From an uncultured Flavobacteriaceae bacterium (lineage in GTDB: Bacteria; Bacteroidota; Bacteroidia; Flavobacteriales; Flavobacteriaceae): a DNA stretch of 41,006 bases. Positions within the stretch are counted from its first letter, which is position 1. The number at the start of each line of letters is the position of its first letter. Of the stretch, positions 26,688 through 36,164 are shown piece by piece. The notes beneath the pieces are model-generated. The model was not told the DNA's origin and did no database searches. It saw only the letters and a program-made list of their open reading frames with translations. The stretch lies in the NCBI GenBank assembly GCA_913020075.1, contig CAJWAE010000010.1, forward strand, positions 1-41,006. The letters are read 5' to 3'. Made by a program: the position numbers and the translations under genes.

Positions 26688-29600
26688 TTAATTAACTTCA
26701 AATTTTTCAATAAGCTTGAAATCAGAAAACTCTATTGATTCAATTTTTATTTTTAAATCCTCCCAGTTTTTAGTGTAAAATTTATTGGTATTATCAATCA
26801 TTAAATTTAAATCATTGTAAGCATTAATAATTAATCGTTCTTCATTTGAAGATATACCTGCTGGTCTGGACTTAATATATCTTGAAGCAATGTTGATCCT
26901 TTTCATCACACTATTTTCTTGATTTCTAACAATTCCTTGTCGTTCATCTTCTTTTCCGAGATAATTATCCAGTAAACTTTCTATAATTTTAATTGAATCT
27001 TTTATTTCTGATAAAATTTCTTTAAAAACTTCATTATCTTTTGCATTAATTTTTTTTTGATACGTATCTAAAGTTCTCTTGCTATCTTTAAGTTGATTTA
27101 CTGCATTTAAAACTAGGCTTGTGTATGATTCAATTTTTTTGCTATAATTATAACTATCCTCTAGCCCTTTTTCAGATATCTCAATCCTTGGATCAGTTTT
27201 AACTTCTAACCAAGTCTCTGATTTATGATTTTCGTTTTCAAGTACAACTTTATATATTCCGGGTTTAACTTTTACTCCTTTTGGTTCTGATTTTAATTTT
27301 TCATTTGACCTAGATGGGCGCTGAATTCCCTTTTCGTTCAAAGCCCATTGCCATCGATAAAGACCAGTCTCTTTTGGTGTTTTTTTCTTTAGAGTTCTAA
27401 TCAATTGTTCACCATCATAAATTTTGAGCATTAGAGAATCAGTCTTCTTTTTTTTATTCTTGACAGTTTTTATTTCACTATTTTCTGGTATAACCTTATA
27501 GAAATATGTAAGCATACTTCCTGATTTTCTATTTTTTGCATTATAAATTGCATCTCCGCCAAATCTAGAGCCTGTAGGTTGTTGGTATTTTGCCAAATAA
27601 GCTGTTGGAGGTTTAAATAAATGAGATTTATTTTTTATAATTTCAGGATTTTTAGCTAATTCTCTCAAAGATCTAATATCATCAAGAATCCATGCGGCTC
27701 TTCCAAAAGTACCTATAACTAAGTCATGTTCTCTCGGGTGAATGATTAAATCCTTAGTTGAAACTGTAGGAAATACTGAAGGATGAAATTTAGTCCACTT
27801 TTCACCTGCATCTAGTGAATAATATAGACCATCATCAGTACCTAAAAACAATAATTTTTCAGTCTCAATATCTTCTACAATACTTAATGTAAAACCTTTA
27901 ACATCTTTATCACTAACAATACGTTCCCAAGATTTTCCATAGTTAGTTGTTCTATATACATATGGGGTATAATTGAATCTCCGATAGTCGTTTGCCACCA
28001 AAAAAGCATTTCCTCCTTTTTTATTTGAAGCTTTAATTTGTGAAATCCAACTGCCTTTAGGTAAATTTTTGATATTTTTAGTAACATCTTTCCATTTTTT
28101 CCCTCCATCTTGAGTAAGATTCACACGCCCATCATCTGATCCTGTCCAAATTAAATCTTTTTGAATTGTAGAAGTTTCAATGACTAAAAGTGTGCAGTGA
28201 TTTTCAGCTCCAGTTGCGTCTAAAGTAAGTCCTCCGCTTTCACTTTGATTTTGTTTTTCAGAATCATTAGTGGTAAGATCTGGAGAAATTACTCCCCACG
28301 TTATTCCTTTGTCTATACTTTTATGAACGAATTGACTTCCGAAATATATAGTGTTGTTTTCAAAAGGATCTTGATTAATCGCAGCATTCCAATTAAAACG
28401 TAGTTTTAAGTTTGGATCTGAGTGTGTAGGTTTTACTGAGTAATTATTTCCAGTTTGCCAATCATACCTTGAAACATTTCCTTGTTGACTCATTGCATAA
28501 CCATATCTTGAATTATTCTTATCAGGAACTACATCAAATCCATCTCCGAAAGCTATTTCTTGCCAATAAGAATTTCGAATCCCTTGTGTTTTCCAGACAT
28601 AAGCTGGACCTCTCCAAGATCCATTATCTTGCATTCCTCCGTAAACATTATATGGAAATTCATTATCTACATTGATATGATAAAATTGTGCAACAGGAAT
28701 ATTACCTATAAATCGCCAGTTCGATCCGCCATCTCTTGTAATATTTAAACCACCATCATTTCCATCGATCATAAAAGATCCATCTTCAGGATGAATCCAC
28801 CATGCATGATGATCAGGATGAACACCGTTATCTACATTATAAGCAGGCATTAGTTCTTTAAAGTTTTTTCCACCGTCTTCTGAAATATTAACATAAGTAA
28901 ACACAGAATAAATTCTATTTTCATTATTAGGGTCTACAAAAATATCTGAATAATAAAAAGGTCGATTACCTATATCTGATTTATCATTTACTTTTATCCA
29001 TTTAGAGCCACCGTCAGATGACTTGTAAAGCGCATTCTTTTTTGCCTCTATTAATGCGTATACAATATTGGGTTTGTTGTTTGCTATGGCTATTCCTATT
29101 CTTCCGAGATTGCCCTCCGGTAATCCATCTTTTGATGTTTTTTTTGTCCAATTTTTACCTCCGTCAATAGTTATAAAAAGACCACTTCCTAAACCTCCTG
29201 ATTTAAAAAACCATGGATCGCGTTTATGTTCCCACATAGCGACAATTAATTTATTAGGATTTATTGGGTCCATAACTAAATCAGCAGCACCGGAAAGATT
29301 ATTAGTATATAGAATTTTTTTCCATGTTTCTCCACCGTCGCTAGTTTTAAAAACACCACGATCAGGATGTGCACCCCAGGGTGATCCTATAGCTGCAACA
29401 TATATGATTTTGGGATTCGTTGGATTAATTATAATTCTATGTATATGCCTAGTTTTTTCAAGTCCCATAGATTTCCATGTTTTTCCTGCATCTAGAGATT
29501 TAAATATTCCGTAACCACCATTTAGGCTATTTCTTGGATTACCCTCTCCAGTTCCTGCCCATATTACATCAGGATTAGATTGTTGAACTGCTATTGCACC

Positions 29601-29861
29601 AATAGATGCAGTATCCTGATCATCAAAAATTGGATTCCAGCTCACACCACCACTACTAGATTTCCAGATTCCACCCGAAGCAGTTCCTACATAAATGACT
29701 TGTCTGTTTTCATTAACAACATCTATTGCTGTTACACGACCACTCATTCCTCCTGGACCAATATTTCTGGGGGCTATTCCTTTCATCCATTTGGATTCAA
29801 AATTTTGCGAAAAAATTATTTCAAATGCTAAAAAGGGAATGATTAAAAGTGATTTTTTCAT
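26688..29861 (-). CDS. Secreted Asp-box (sortilin/VPS10-like) beta-propeller protein
   Basis: A large protein of 1057 aa with a signal peptide (MKKSLLIIPFLAFEIIFSQ, 1-19). Residues about 25-720 are built from propeller repeats with at least eleven Asp-box-like motifs (S/T-x-D-x-G-x-T/x-W/F), for example SLDAGKTW, TSDGGETW, TIDGGKNW, SEDGGKNF, TRDGGSNW and TQDGGKKW. Such proteins are often annotated as glycosyl hydrolase, BNR or VPS10-domain protein; I see no sialidase active-site set, so enzyme activity is unproven. After the propellers comes a beta-rich region, then a helical, lysine-rich C-terminal part (about 900-1050). No type IX secretion C-terminal domain is evident. It stands alone between a tRNA and a gene-poor gap. 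Function unknown. Confidence 0.88.
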   Translation of the reverse strand: MKKSLLIIPFLAFEIIFSQNFESKWMKGIAPRNIGPGGMSGRVTAIDVVNENRQVIYVGTASGGIWKSSSGGVSWNPIFDDQDTASIGAIAVQQSNPDVIWAGTGEGNPRNSLNGGYGIFKSLDAGKTWKSMGLEKTRHIHRIIINPTNPKIIYVAAIGSPWGAHPDRGVFKTSDGGETWKKILYTNNLSGAADLVMDPINPNKLIVAMWEHKRDPWFFKSGGLGSGLFITIDGGKNWTKKTSKDGLPEGNLGRIGIAIANNKPNIVYALIEAKKNALYKSSDGGSKWIKVNDKSDIGNRPFYYSDIFVDPNNENRIYSVFTYVNISEDGGKNFKELMPAYNVDNGVHPDHHAWWIHPEDGSFMIDGNDGGLNITRDGGSNWRFIGNIPVAQFYHINVDNEFPYNVYGGMQDNGSWRGPAYVWKTQGIRNSYWQEIAFGDGFDVVPDKNNSRYGYAMSQQGNVSRYDWQTGNNYSVKPTHSDPNLKLRFNWNAAINQDPFENNTIYFGSQFVHKSIDKGITWGVISPDLTTNDSEKQNQSESGGLTLDATGAENHCTLLVIETSTIQKDLIWTGSDDGRVNLTQDGGKKWKDVTKNIKNLPKGSWISQIKASNKKGGNAFLVANDYRRFNYTPYVYRTTNYGKSWERIVSDKDVKGFTLSIVEDIETEKLLFLGTDDGLYYSLDAGEKWTKFHPSVFPTVSTKDLIIHPREHDLVIGTFGRAAWILDDIRSLRELAKNPEIIKNKSHLFKPPTAYLAKYQQPTGSRFGGDAIYNAKNRKSGSMLTYFYKVIPENSEIKTVKNKKKKTDSLMLKIYDGEQLIRTLKKKTPKETGLYRWQWALNEKGIQRPSRSNEKLKSEPKGVKVKPGIYKVVLENENHKSETWLEVKTDPRIEISEKGLEDSYNYSKKIESYTSLVLNAVNQLKDSKRTLDTYQKKINAKDNEVFKEILSEIKDSIKIIESLLDNYLGKEDERQGIVRNQENSVMKRINIASRYIKSRPAGISSNEERLIINAYNDLNLMIDNTNKFYTKNWEDLKIKIESIEFSDFKLIEKFEVN

Positions 29862-30305
29862 TTTTCTAATATTTTTTATTAAAATACAAAATTGATTTTT
29901 AATTATAAATAAGTGTATTTGAATTTACGAGGAGTTTTTGAGGATTAAGATATTTCTTTCTTGATAATTTAGTAAATTTATAGTAATATGTTTTTTATCA
30001 TAATTAAATGAAAGTTATAGTTTTTGCTATTATATTGTTTTTGACAAACATCTCTATTGAAACAAAATGGTAGCCCTATTTTGAAGATGAAAAGATCTTA
30101 CGCTTCTTTAAATTGAGAAGACAAACAAAATGTATTTAATTCCGAATATTTATTCAAAAAAAAAGCAGAAAAATTACTTTTTTATCTTTCAAATGTTTTG
30201 AAAAAAGATTTAATGAAATATTTATATAATTAACTATTATTTCAATAGCCTAATGCTTATTTTAATTTTTTGTAATTTGTAAAATATAATAAAAAATAAA
30301 TCAAC
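29862..30305. other. 444-bp gap with a possible gene remnant
   Basis: Very AT-rich, with no intact gene of normal size and no clear promoter, tRNA or repeat. One thing stands out. From 30008 an ATG opens a 21-codon frame that looks like a signal peptide (MKVIVFAIILFLTNISIETKW), stopped by TAG at 30071-30073; the frame stays open for another 22 codons. In the +2 frame relative to it, a 40-codon stretch with helix-like composition (NVFNSEYLFKKKAEKLLFYL and on) ends at TAA 30231-30233. Together they could be a decayed small secreted protein with stops and a frameshift, or chance. Confidence 0.3.
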
Positions 30306-30482
30306 ATGAGTGAAATTGTAATAGTAGTTATATTTGCTGGTATTTTAGTAGGAGGGGTTATTCTTTATGCTGTCATATCTACTGCAACTGGAATGGAAGA
30401 AGACAAAAATAATAATTATATACCTGACTGGATAGAAAAAAAATTCCCATCCATTTTTAAGTCAAGTAAAGATTTAGATTAA
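30306..30482 (+). CDS. Small single-pass membrane protein (58 aa)
   Basis: An ATG at 30306 opens 58 codons. Residues 3-25 are strongly hydrophobic (IVIVVIFAGILVGGVILYA), then comes a polar stretch and the segment EDKNNNYIPDWIEKKFP (32-48). The D-x-N-x-N-x-I-P-D pattern resembles the acidic calcium-loop motif DxDxDGIPD of type-3 repeats, but is not a full match. The tail is charged (SSKDLD). No ribosome-binding site or promoter is clear. I do not recognise the family; the composition is protein-like, the frame lies between unrelated genes on the same strand as the OmpA gene, and no competing frame is longer. Confidence 0.65.
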   Translation: MSEIVIVVIFAGILVGGVILYAVISTATGMEEDKNNNYIPDWIEKKFPSIFKSSKDLD

Positions 30483-30570
30483 ATATCTTCAACAGCATTT
30501 TTTTTTCACATAATAGAGAATATCACTATTTTTAAATAGAATTTTCACTACCTCATTTGAATTCAATTTT

Positions 30571-31902
30571 ATGTATAATATTCACAATTTAAGTTTCGCT
30601 TTTTTCTTATTTATATTGTTCACCACAAACATTAACGCACAAAAAACAGAAAGTCCTTGGTCTATTTCAGTTGGCGCTAATTTAATTAACCTTCAGGGTG
30701 ACAATGTTGATTCTGGATTAAATTTTGGTGCTCCATCACTTGGTCTTTCTCGTTATATTGGTGCTGGTTTTTCAATTGGCGTTCAATTTGGATTAAACAA
30801 TGTAAAAAATAACACTGACGATTTTAATTACACTTCTTTAGATGGAATTTTAAAATATAACTTAACTAGCGGAAAAATATTGCCATATCTTTTTGCGGGA
30901 TATGGAATTTCAAGATTTTCCGATGGAATGGAAAAAGAGGGTATTTTTCCGTCAGGGGAAAGTGGCCGAACTACTTTAGGCGGTTTTGGCATAAACATTC
31001 CTATTAATGATAAATTAAATATTAATTTAAGCACTTCGTATCGTCGAAGTTTAGAGATAAACGATTCTTTCAATCATTTGCAACATATTATAGGTCTTAG
31101 TTATAATTTTGGATCTGGCGATGCAGATAAAGATGGTGTTTCCGATAAAAAAGATGAATGCCCAAATACTCCAGGGCTTAAAGAATATAATGGATGCCCA
31201 GATTCTGATGGTGATACGATAATTGATAAAGAAGATAAATGTCCAAAAATTGCTGGTATTTTAGAGTTCAATGGCTGTTTGGATACTGATGGGGACGGTA
31301 TTAGTGATCCTGATGATGAATGCCCTAAAATAGTAGGTTTAATTGAGTTGAATGGTTGTCCTGATTCAGATGGAGATGGTGTATCTAATCCAAATGATGA
31401 ATGTTTATATCAGTCAGGGCCAATAGAAAATAGCGGATGTCCCTGGCCCGATTCTGACGGAGACGGAATATATAATAAAGATGATTTATGTGTTGATGAA
31501 GTAGGTACTATTGAAAATAAAGGCTGTCCTGAGCTTTCTTCAGAAATCATTAAAACACTAAATCAATTTGGTTCTCGTATAAATTTTGCAGCAAATAGTA
31601 ATAATATATATGGAAAGAAAAACTTCGAAGTATTAAATAATATTGTTAAGGTATTAAATGAAAATTTAGAAGGAGGTATAATTATTGAAGGCTATTCATC
31701 TTCTGATGGAGAAGAAAAATACAATATTGAGCTTTCAATAATGCGTGCCGAATCAATTAGAGACTATCTTATTGATCAAGGTGTCTCTTTAGAACGAATT
31801 AAAGTTCTTGGGTTGGGCGAATCAACTCCTATAAGTGATAATGGTTCTCCAGAAGGTAGAGCTTCAAATAGAAGAGTTCAGTTTAAGCCTAAAAGAAAAT
31901 AG
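30571..31902 (+). CDS. OmpA-family outer membrane protein with type-3 calcium repeats
   Basis: A 443-aa outer membrane/periplasmic protein. A signal peptide ends at about INAQ (20-24). Residues 25-182 form a small outer membrane beta-barrel (alternating strands such as GFSIGVQFGL and LNINLSTSYRR). Then come five thrombospondin type-3-like repeats (184-320) with DxDxDGxxD loops and paired cysteines. An OmpA C-terminal domain follows (about 330-443), with IIIEGYSSSDGEEKYNIELS, RAESIRDYL and GRASNRRVQF, which binds peptidoglycan. It probably anchors the outer membrane to the wall. It converges on rpe with 21 bp between the stops. Confidence 0.92.
   Translation: MYNIHNLSFAFFLFILFTTNINAQKTESPWSISVGANLINLQGDNVDSGLNFGAPSLGLSRYIGAGFSIGVQFGLNNVKNNTDDFNYTSLDGILKYNLTSGKILPYLFAGYGISRFSDGMEKEGIFPSGESGRTTLGGFGINIPINDKLNINLSTSYRRSLEINDSFNHLQHIIGLSYNFGSGDADKDGVSDKKDECPNTPGLKEYNGCPDSDGDTIIDKEDKCPKIAGILEFNGCLDTDGDGISDPDDECPKIVGLIELNGCPDSDGDGVSNPNDECLYQSGPIENSGCPWPDSDGDGIYNKDDLCVDEVGTIENKGCPELSSEIIKTLNQFGSRINFAANSNNIYGKKNFEVLNNIVKVLNENLEGGIIIEGYSSSDGEEKYNIELSIMRAESIRDYLIDQGVSLERIKVLGLGESTPISDNGSPEGRASNRRVQFKPKRK
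31120..31530 (+). repeat. Five protein-level type-3 (Ca-binding) repeats
   Basis: Each unit is about 26-29 aa: an acidic loop (DADKDGVSD, DSDGDTIID, DTDGDGISD, DSDGDGVSN, DSDGDGIYN), a Cys, a short linker and a second Cys in NGC or similar. The third unit has CL and the fourth CL or CPWP where others have CP. The DNA copies have diverged, so this is an old protein repeat rather than a recent tandem duplication. Confidence 0.88.
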
Positions 31903-31923
31903 CACACATAAATTTATATCAAA

Positions 31924-32574
31924 TTACTGATTTTTTAATAAAAGAATATTCTCTAAAGGATCATTTGCTTTAAAAACATAGCTTCCAGCTACTAAAACAT
32001 CTGCTCCACTTGAAATTAATTTTGATGCATTTTTATCAGTTACACCTCCATCAATTTCAATTAAACAATCTGAGTCGTTCTTTTTTATCAATAATTTTAG
32101 TTCCTTTATTTTATCATATGTTTTTTCAATGAATGATTGTCCTCCAAATCCAGGATTTACACTCATAATACAAACCAAATCAATATCATCAATAATAGAT
32201 TCTAATACATTTATAGGTGTATGAGGATTTAGTGCTACACCTGCTTTTATTCTAAAAGATTTAATATTTTGAATAGTTCTATGAAGATGAGTACAAGCTT
32301 CTTGATGTACTGTTAAAATTTCCGCTCCTAATTCAGCAAATGTTTCTACATAACGATCGGGATCTATGATCATTAAATGGACATCCAAAGGTTTTTTGGC
32401 ATGCTTTTGAATTGCATTAAGCACTGGCATTCCGAATGATATGTTAGGGACGAAAACACCATCCATTATATCTATATGAAACCAATCTGCTTTACTGTTA
32501 TTTAACATTTTTGAATCTCTTTCAAGATTTCCAAAATCTGCTGATAAGATAGAAGGTGCTATTAGTACTGACAT
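31924..32574 (-). CDS. rpe: Ribulose-phosphate 3-epimerase
   Basis: Interconverts ribulose-5-phosphate and xylulose-5-phosphate in the pentose phosphate pathway. It is 216 aa, a metal-dependent TIM barrel. Motifs: LIAPSILSADFGNL at the N terminus, the metal and catalytic segment HIDIMDGVFVPNISFG, KPLDVHLMI, HQEACTHL, MSVNPGFGGQSFI and EIDGGVTDKNA. It lies downstream of rpoD on the same strand, but a strong terminator separates them, so it needs read-through or its own promoter; I see only a near match (TAGGTTTA on the minus strand). Confidence 0.96.
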   Translation of the reverse strand: MSVLIAPSILSADFGNLERDSKMLNNSKADWFHIDIMDGVFVPNISFGMPVLNAIQKHAKKPLDVHLMIIDPDRYVETFAELGAEILTVHQEACTHLHRTIQNIKSFRIKAGVALNPHTPINVLESIIDDIDLVCIMSVNPGFGGQSFIEKTYDKIKELKLLIKKNDSDCLIEIDGGVTDKNASKLISSGADVLVAGSYVFKANDPLENILLLKNQ

Positions 32575-32594
32575 TTTTTAAATTTAAACCTACA

Positions 32595-32621
32595 AAAAAG
32601 GCAGCCTTCAGACTGCCTTTT
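32595..32621 (-). terminator. Intrinsic terminator of rpoD
   Basis: On the minus strand, AAAAGGCAG pairs perfectly over 9 bp with CTGCCTTTT around an 8-nt loop and continues in T residues. It begins 3 bp after the rpoD stop. This is the strongest terminator in the window. Confidence 0.85.
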
Positions 32622-32624
32622 AAA

Positions 32625-33488
32625 TTAACCTAAATAAGTTTTTAGAATTTTACTTCGTGAAGTATGTTTTAATCGTCTAATAGCTTTTTCTTTTATCTGT
32701 CGAACACGTTCACGAGTAAGATCAAAAGTCTCTCCAATTTCTTCTAAAGTCATTGCGTGTTGATTTCCTAGACCAAAATAGAGACGAACAACATCAGCTT
32801 CTCTTGGAGTTAGCGTTTCTAATGCACGTTCAATTTCAGTTCTAAGTGATTCATGTAATAGTGCTTTATCTGGATTTGGAGACTCACTACTGTTTAATAC
32901 GTCATACAAATTAGAATCTTCTCCCTCTACAAGGGGTGCATCCATAGAGACATGTCTTCCTGAGTTCTTAAGAGACTCCTTCACGTCATTAATTGTCATA
33001 TCTAATTCCTTTGCAATTTCTTCAGGAGATGGTGCTCGTTCGTGGGCTTGCTCTAAAAAGGCATAGGTTTTATTGATTTTATTTATCGAACCAATTTTAT
33101 TCAACGGTAAGCGAACAATTCGAGATTGTTCAGCTAATGCTTGAAGTATTGATTGTCGGATCCACCATACAGCGTACGAAATAAATTTAAAACCACGGGT
33201 TTCATCAAAGCGCTGAGCAGCTTTAATAAGTCCTAAATTTCCCTCATTAATTAAATCAGGAAGAGTCAACCCTTGATTTTGATATTGTTTTGCAACAGAG
33301 ACAACGAAACGCAAATTAGCTTTAGTTAATTTTTCAAGAGCATCTTGGTCTCCTGCTTTAATTCGTTGAGCCAATTCAACCTCTTCTTCAGCAGTTATTA
33401 AATCTACTTTTCCAATTTCTTGAAGATATTTATCTAAGGATGCTGTTTCACGGTTGGTTACCTGTTTGGTAATTTTAAGTTGTCTCAT
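32625..33488 (-). CDS. rpoD: Primary sigma factor, Bacteroidota type
   Basis: Directs RNA polymerase to housekeeping promoters. At 287 aa it lacks region 1.1 and starts almost directly at region 1.2 ([15 protein letters not shown], about 17-31). Region 2 includes [35 protein letters not shown] and [17 protein letters not shown], which melts and reads the -7 element; region 4 ends with [20 protein letters not shown], the helix-turn-helix for the -33 contact. This fits the TTG/TAnnTTTG promoters seen in this window. It lies 72 bp downstream of pnp, so it may share transcription with pnp; I see no clear promoter in the gap. Confidence 0.96.
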   Translation of the reverse strand: MRQLKITKQVTNRETASLDKYLQEIGKVDLITAEEEVELAQRIKAGDQDALEKLTKANLRFVVSVAKQYQNQGLTLPDLINEGNLGLIKAAQRFDETRGFKFISYAVWWIRQSILQALAEQSRIVRLPLNKIGSINKINKTYAFLEQAHERAPSPEEIAKELDMTINDVKESLKNSGRHVSMDAPLVEGEDSNLYDVLNSSESPNPDKALLHESLRTEIERALETLTPREADVVRLYFGLGNQHAMTLEEIGETFDLTRERVRQIKEKAIRRLKHTSRSKILKTYLG

Positions 33489-33560
33489 AAATATATAACA
33501 TTATTTTATATGGTTAATACGTTGGAAACAAATAAATGTTACAAGAAAATAGGTTAAAAT

Positions 33561-35690
33561 TTAATCTTTTTTCTCAGGTCTTTCTAACAAAGCTTTCCGA
33601 GACACTTTTTCTTTTCGTGTTCTTGAATCAATCCCAAAATATTTCACCTGTAAAATGTCTCCTAAGTTAACCACATCACTCACATTTTCAGTACGCTCCC
33701 AAGCTAATTCACTAACGTGAAGAAGTACTTCGTTTCCTGGTGCATCAGTATATTCTACTACAGCTCCAAAGTCTAACATTTTAATTACTTTAACCTCATA
33801 AGAGTTACCTACCTTAGGTTTAAATGTGACAGAATCAATTTTTGCTTCAACCATTGCAATCCCTTCAGGTGATGTTCCTAAAATTTCTATAATTCCTTCT
33901 TCTGTAACAGGATCCTCATTTATTACAATAGTACATCCCGATTCTTTTTGAAGTTCTTGTATTACTTTTCCTCCAGGTCCAATCATTGCTCCAATAAATT
34001 CGTTTGGAATTCGTCTATTGATCATTTTTGGTGCATGTGCTTTTACATCTTCACTTGGTGCTGAGATAGTATCGGTTATATGTTTTAATATGTGCATTCT
34101 TCCCTCTCGAGCCTGACCTAGTGCTTGAGTCATAATATCAAAACGCAATCCTTTGATTTTAATATCCATCTGACATGCAGTAATACCATTTTCAGTCCCT
34201 GTTATTTTAAAATCCATATCACCAAGATGATCTTCATCTCCTAAAATATCAGATAAGACCGCAAAACGATCTCCATCAGAAATTAGACCCATTGCAATTC
34301 CAGAAACTGGTTTTGTTATTTTTACACCCGCATCCATAAGTGCCATTGTTCCAGCACAAACTGTAGCCATTGATGAGGATCCATTTGATTCAAGGACTTC
34401 TGAAACTATACGTACCGTATATGGACATTCGTCTGGCATTACTTTTTTTAATGCTCTTTGTGCCAAGTTTCCGTGTCCTACTTCACGTCTTGACGTGCCT
34501 CGTAGTGGTCTAGCTTCTCCCGTACAAAATGGAGGGAAGTTATAGTGCAAATAGAAGTTTTCCTCACCTCGATTGGTAGGATTATCGATCATATTAGCTT
34601 CTCTTGAAGTTCCTAGAGTTACTGTTGCAAGTGCTTGAGTTTCTCCTCGAGTAAAAAGAGAAGATCCATGGGTAGAAGGAAGATAATCTACTTCACACCA
34701 TATAGGACGAATATCAGTAGTTTTTCTACCATCTAAACGAATACCTTCTTCTAAGACAAGATCACGAACTGCTTTCTTTTGAGAACCTCCAAGATAGCGA
34801 GAAATTAATTTACCTTTTTCTTCAAGTTCTTCTTCGGAATAATTAATTTTAAAAGCGTCTTTGATTTCAGAAAATTCTTTTGAACGTTCCGCTTTTGAAA
34901 GCCCTTTCTTAGCTACATCGTAATAGAGTCTATAGGTGCCTTCGTGTACAATTTTTTCTAATGCTTCATCTTTTTCTTCTTCGTCATAAGAGCGAACCTC
35001 TTTTTTTCCTACCGCTTTGACAAGATCAACTTGTGCTTTTATTTGAGCCTTGATTGCTTCATGACCAAATGCAATTGCATCAAGCATTTCTTCTTCAGAA
35101 ATCTCATCAAATTCACCTTCTACCATTGAAACAGAATCTTGACTAGCACCAATCATTATGTCTATATCAGAAGTTTCTAACTGTTCTCTACTTGGATTAA
35201 TCACAAACAAACCGTCAATACGTGCAATTCTCACTTCAGAAATTGGATATTCAAAAGGAATGTCAGAAAGTTGAATAGCTGTTGAAGCTGCTAGACCTGC
35301 CAAAGCATCAGGCATTACATTTTCATCGTGTGACATCAATTGAATCATAACCTGGGTCTCAGCATGATAGTCTTTTGGAAAAAGAGGACGAAGAACTCTG
35401 TCCACTAGTCGCATAGTTAAAACTTCTTGATCACTTGGACGTGCTTCGCGTTTAAAAAAACCACCAGGAAATCTTCCAGCAGCAGCAAATTTCTCTCTAT
35501 AATCTACTGTTAGAGGTAAAAAGTTTACTGGGCTAGCTTTGTGAGCAGATACGGCTGTAGCTAAAAGCATGCAGTCTCCCATTCTAACAACAACAGAACC
35601 ATCAGCTTGTTTAGCTAATTTCCCAGTTTCTATAGTAATTATTCTACCATCTTCTAGACGGATTTCTTGTGTAAATGTTTTTGGAGTCAT
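33561..35690 (-). CDS. pnp: Polynucleotide phosphorylase
   Basis: A 3'-to-5' phosphorolytic exoribonuclease, central to mRNA decay and RNA quality control. It is 709 aa with the full architecture: two RNase PH domains separated by a helical domain (the second with [12 protein letters not shown] and [17 protein letters not shown]), a KH domain ([20 protein letters not shown]) and a C-terminal S1 domain ([20 protein letters not shown]). It follows rpsO by 87 bp, the same order as in many bacteria, and the gap holds two hairpins. Charged residues (RPEKKD) end the protein. Confidence 0.97.
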   Translation of the reverse strand: MTPKTFTQEIRLEDGRIITIETGKLAKQADGSVVVRMGDCMLLATAVSAHKASPVNFLPLTVDYREKFAAAGRFPGGFFKREARPSDQEVLTMRLVDRVLRPLFPKDYHAETQVMIQLMSHDENVMPDALAGLAASTAIQLSDIPFEYPISEVRIARIDGLFVINPSREQLETSDIDIMIGASQDSVSMVEGEFDEISEEEMLDAIAFGHEAIKAQIKAQVDLVKAVGKKEVRSYDEEEKDEALEKIVHEGTYRLYYDVAKKGLSKAERSKEFSEIKDAFKINYSEEELEEKGKLISRYLGGSQKKAVRDLVLEEGIRLDGRKTTDIRPIWCEVDYLPSTHGSSLFTRGETQALATVTLGTSREANMIDNPTNRGEENFYLHYNFPPFCTGEARPLRGTSRREVGHGNLAQRALKKVMPDECPYTVRIVSEVLESNGSSSMATVCAGTMALMDAGVKITKPVSGIAMGLISDGDRFAVLSDILGDEDHLGDMDFKITGTENGITACQMDIKIKGLRFDIMTQALGQAREGRMHILKHITDTISAPSEDVKAHAPKMINRRIPNEFIGAMIGPGGKVIQELQKESGCTIVINEDPVTEEGIIEILGTSPEGIAMVEAKIDSVTFKPKVGNSYEVKVIKMLDFGAVVEYTDAPGNEVLLHVSELAWERTENVSDVVNLGDILQVKYFGIDSRTRKEKVSRKALLERPEKKD

Positions 35691-35711
35691 TTTTCATTAT
35701 TTGATTAAAAC

Positions 35712-35771
35712 AGTTGTTGTGTGCTGTTGCAACTAATGAAAAACTAAGATGCAGTTTTTTAAGACTGCATC
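35712..35771 (-). promoter_or_regulatory. Two hairpins in the rpsO-pnp spacer
   Basis: Next to rpsO, GATGCAGT (35748-35755) pairs perfectly with ACTGCATC (35764-35771). On the minus strand it is followed by ttagttttt, so it could be a leaky terminator or a processing site. Nearer pnp, AGTTG (35712-35716) pairs with CAACT (35730-35734). In E. coli, a hairpin in the pnp leader is cut by RNase III and used by PNPase for autoregulation; the same use here is inference. Confidence 0.55.
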
Positions 35772-35777
35772 TGAGAT

Positions 35778-36047
35778 TTATTTACGTAGGCCTAATTCTT
35801 TAACTATGTCACGATAACGTGTGATATTTTTTTCTTTTAAATAATCTAACAGACTACGGCGCTTTCCAACCAATCGGACAAGTGAGCGTTCCGTGTTAAA
35901 ATCTTTACGATTCGATTTCAAGTGGTTTGATAGATGTTCGATTCGGTGAGTGAATAATGCTATTTGTCCTTCTGATGAACCCGTATCCTTTTCAGATTTA
36001 CCGTGTTTTTTAAAAATGTTTTCTACTACTTGTTTTGAGATGTACAT
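35778..36047 (-). CDS. rpsO: Ribosomal protein S15
   Basis: A small-subunit protein that binds the 16S central domain early in assembly. It is 89 aa, exactly the usual length. Family features: IFKKHGKSEKDTGSSEGQIA, FTHRIEHLSNHLKSNRKDF, SLVRLVGKRRSLLDYL and YRDIVKELGLRK. A full promoter lies upstream (36097-36126), with a leader of about 43 nt in which S15 might autoregulate; I see no clear structure there. The order rpsO then pnp is widely conserved. Confidence 0.97.
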   Translation of the reverse strand: MYISKQVVENIFKKHGKSEKDTGSSEGQIALFTHRIEHLSNHLKSNRKDFNTERSLVRLVGKRRSLLDYLKEKNITRYRDIVKELGLRK

Positions 36048-36096
36048 GCCAATATTATTTAAATAATTATTATGTATTTAATAAATTTATCAATTG

Positions 36097-36126
36097 CAAA
36101 TATACAACTAAACCTATACAAAACAA
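36097..36126 (-). promoter_or_regulatory. Promoter of rpsO-pnp
   Basis: On the minus strand: TTG (36126-36124), a 19-bp spacer, then TATATTTG followed by C (36104-36097). Both elements and the spacing match the Bacteroidota consensus; this is the best promoter in the window. The start would be near 36090. Confidence 0.75.
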
Positions 36127-36164
36127 CGAATTTGTGTTTATTTACACCTTGAATATTCTTGTTA

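Noticed and set aside
29068-29514. 148-codon open frame on the plus strand, antisense to the propeller gene
   Set aside because: It is an open antisense frame produced by the regular Asp-box codon pattern; its translation shows no domain and the minus-strand gene is clearly real.
31120-31530. Periodic sequence in the OmpA gene as a DNA repeat array
   Set aside because: The period is conserved at protein level only; the nucleotide copies have diverged and code for type-3 calcium repeats.
31903-31923. ATAAATTTAT palindrome between the OmpA gene and rpe
   Set aside because: It is an AT-only palindrome without loop, expected by chance in this composition.
36134-36158. GTGT/ACAC stem and GAATATTC palindrome after accD as a terminator
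   Set aside because: The stem is 4 bp, the palindrome has no loop and no T-tract follows on the minus strand.
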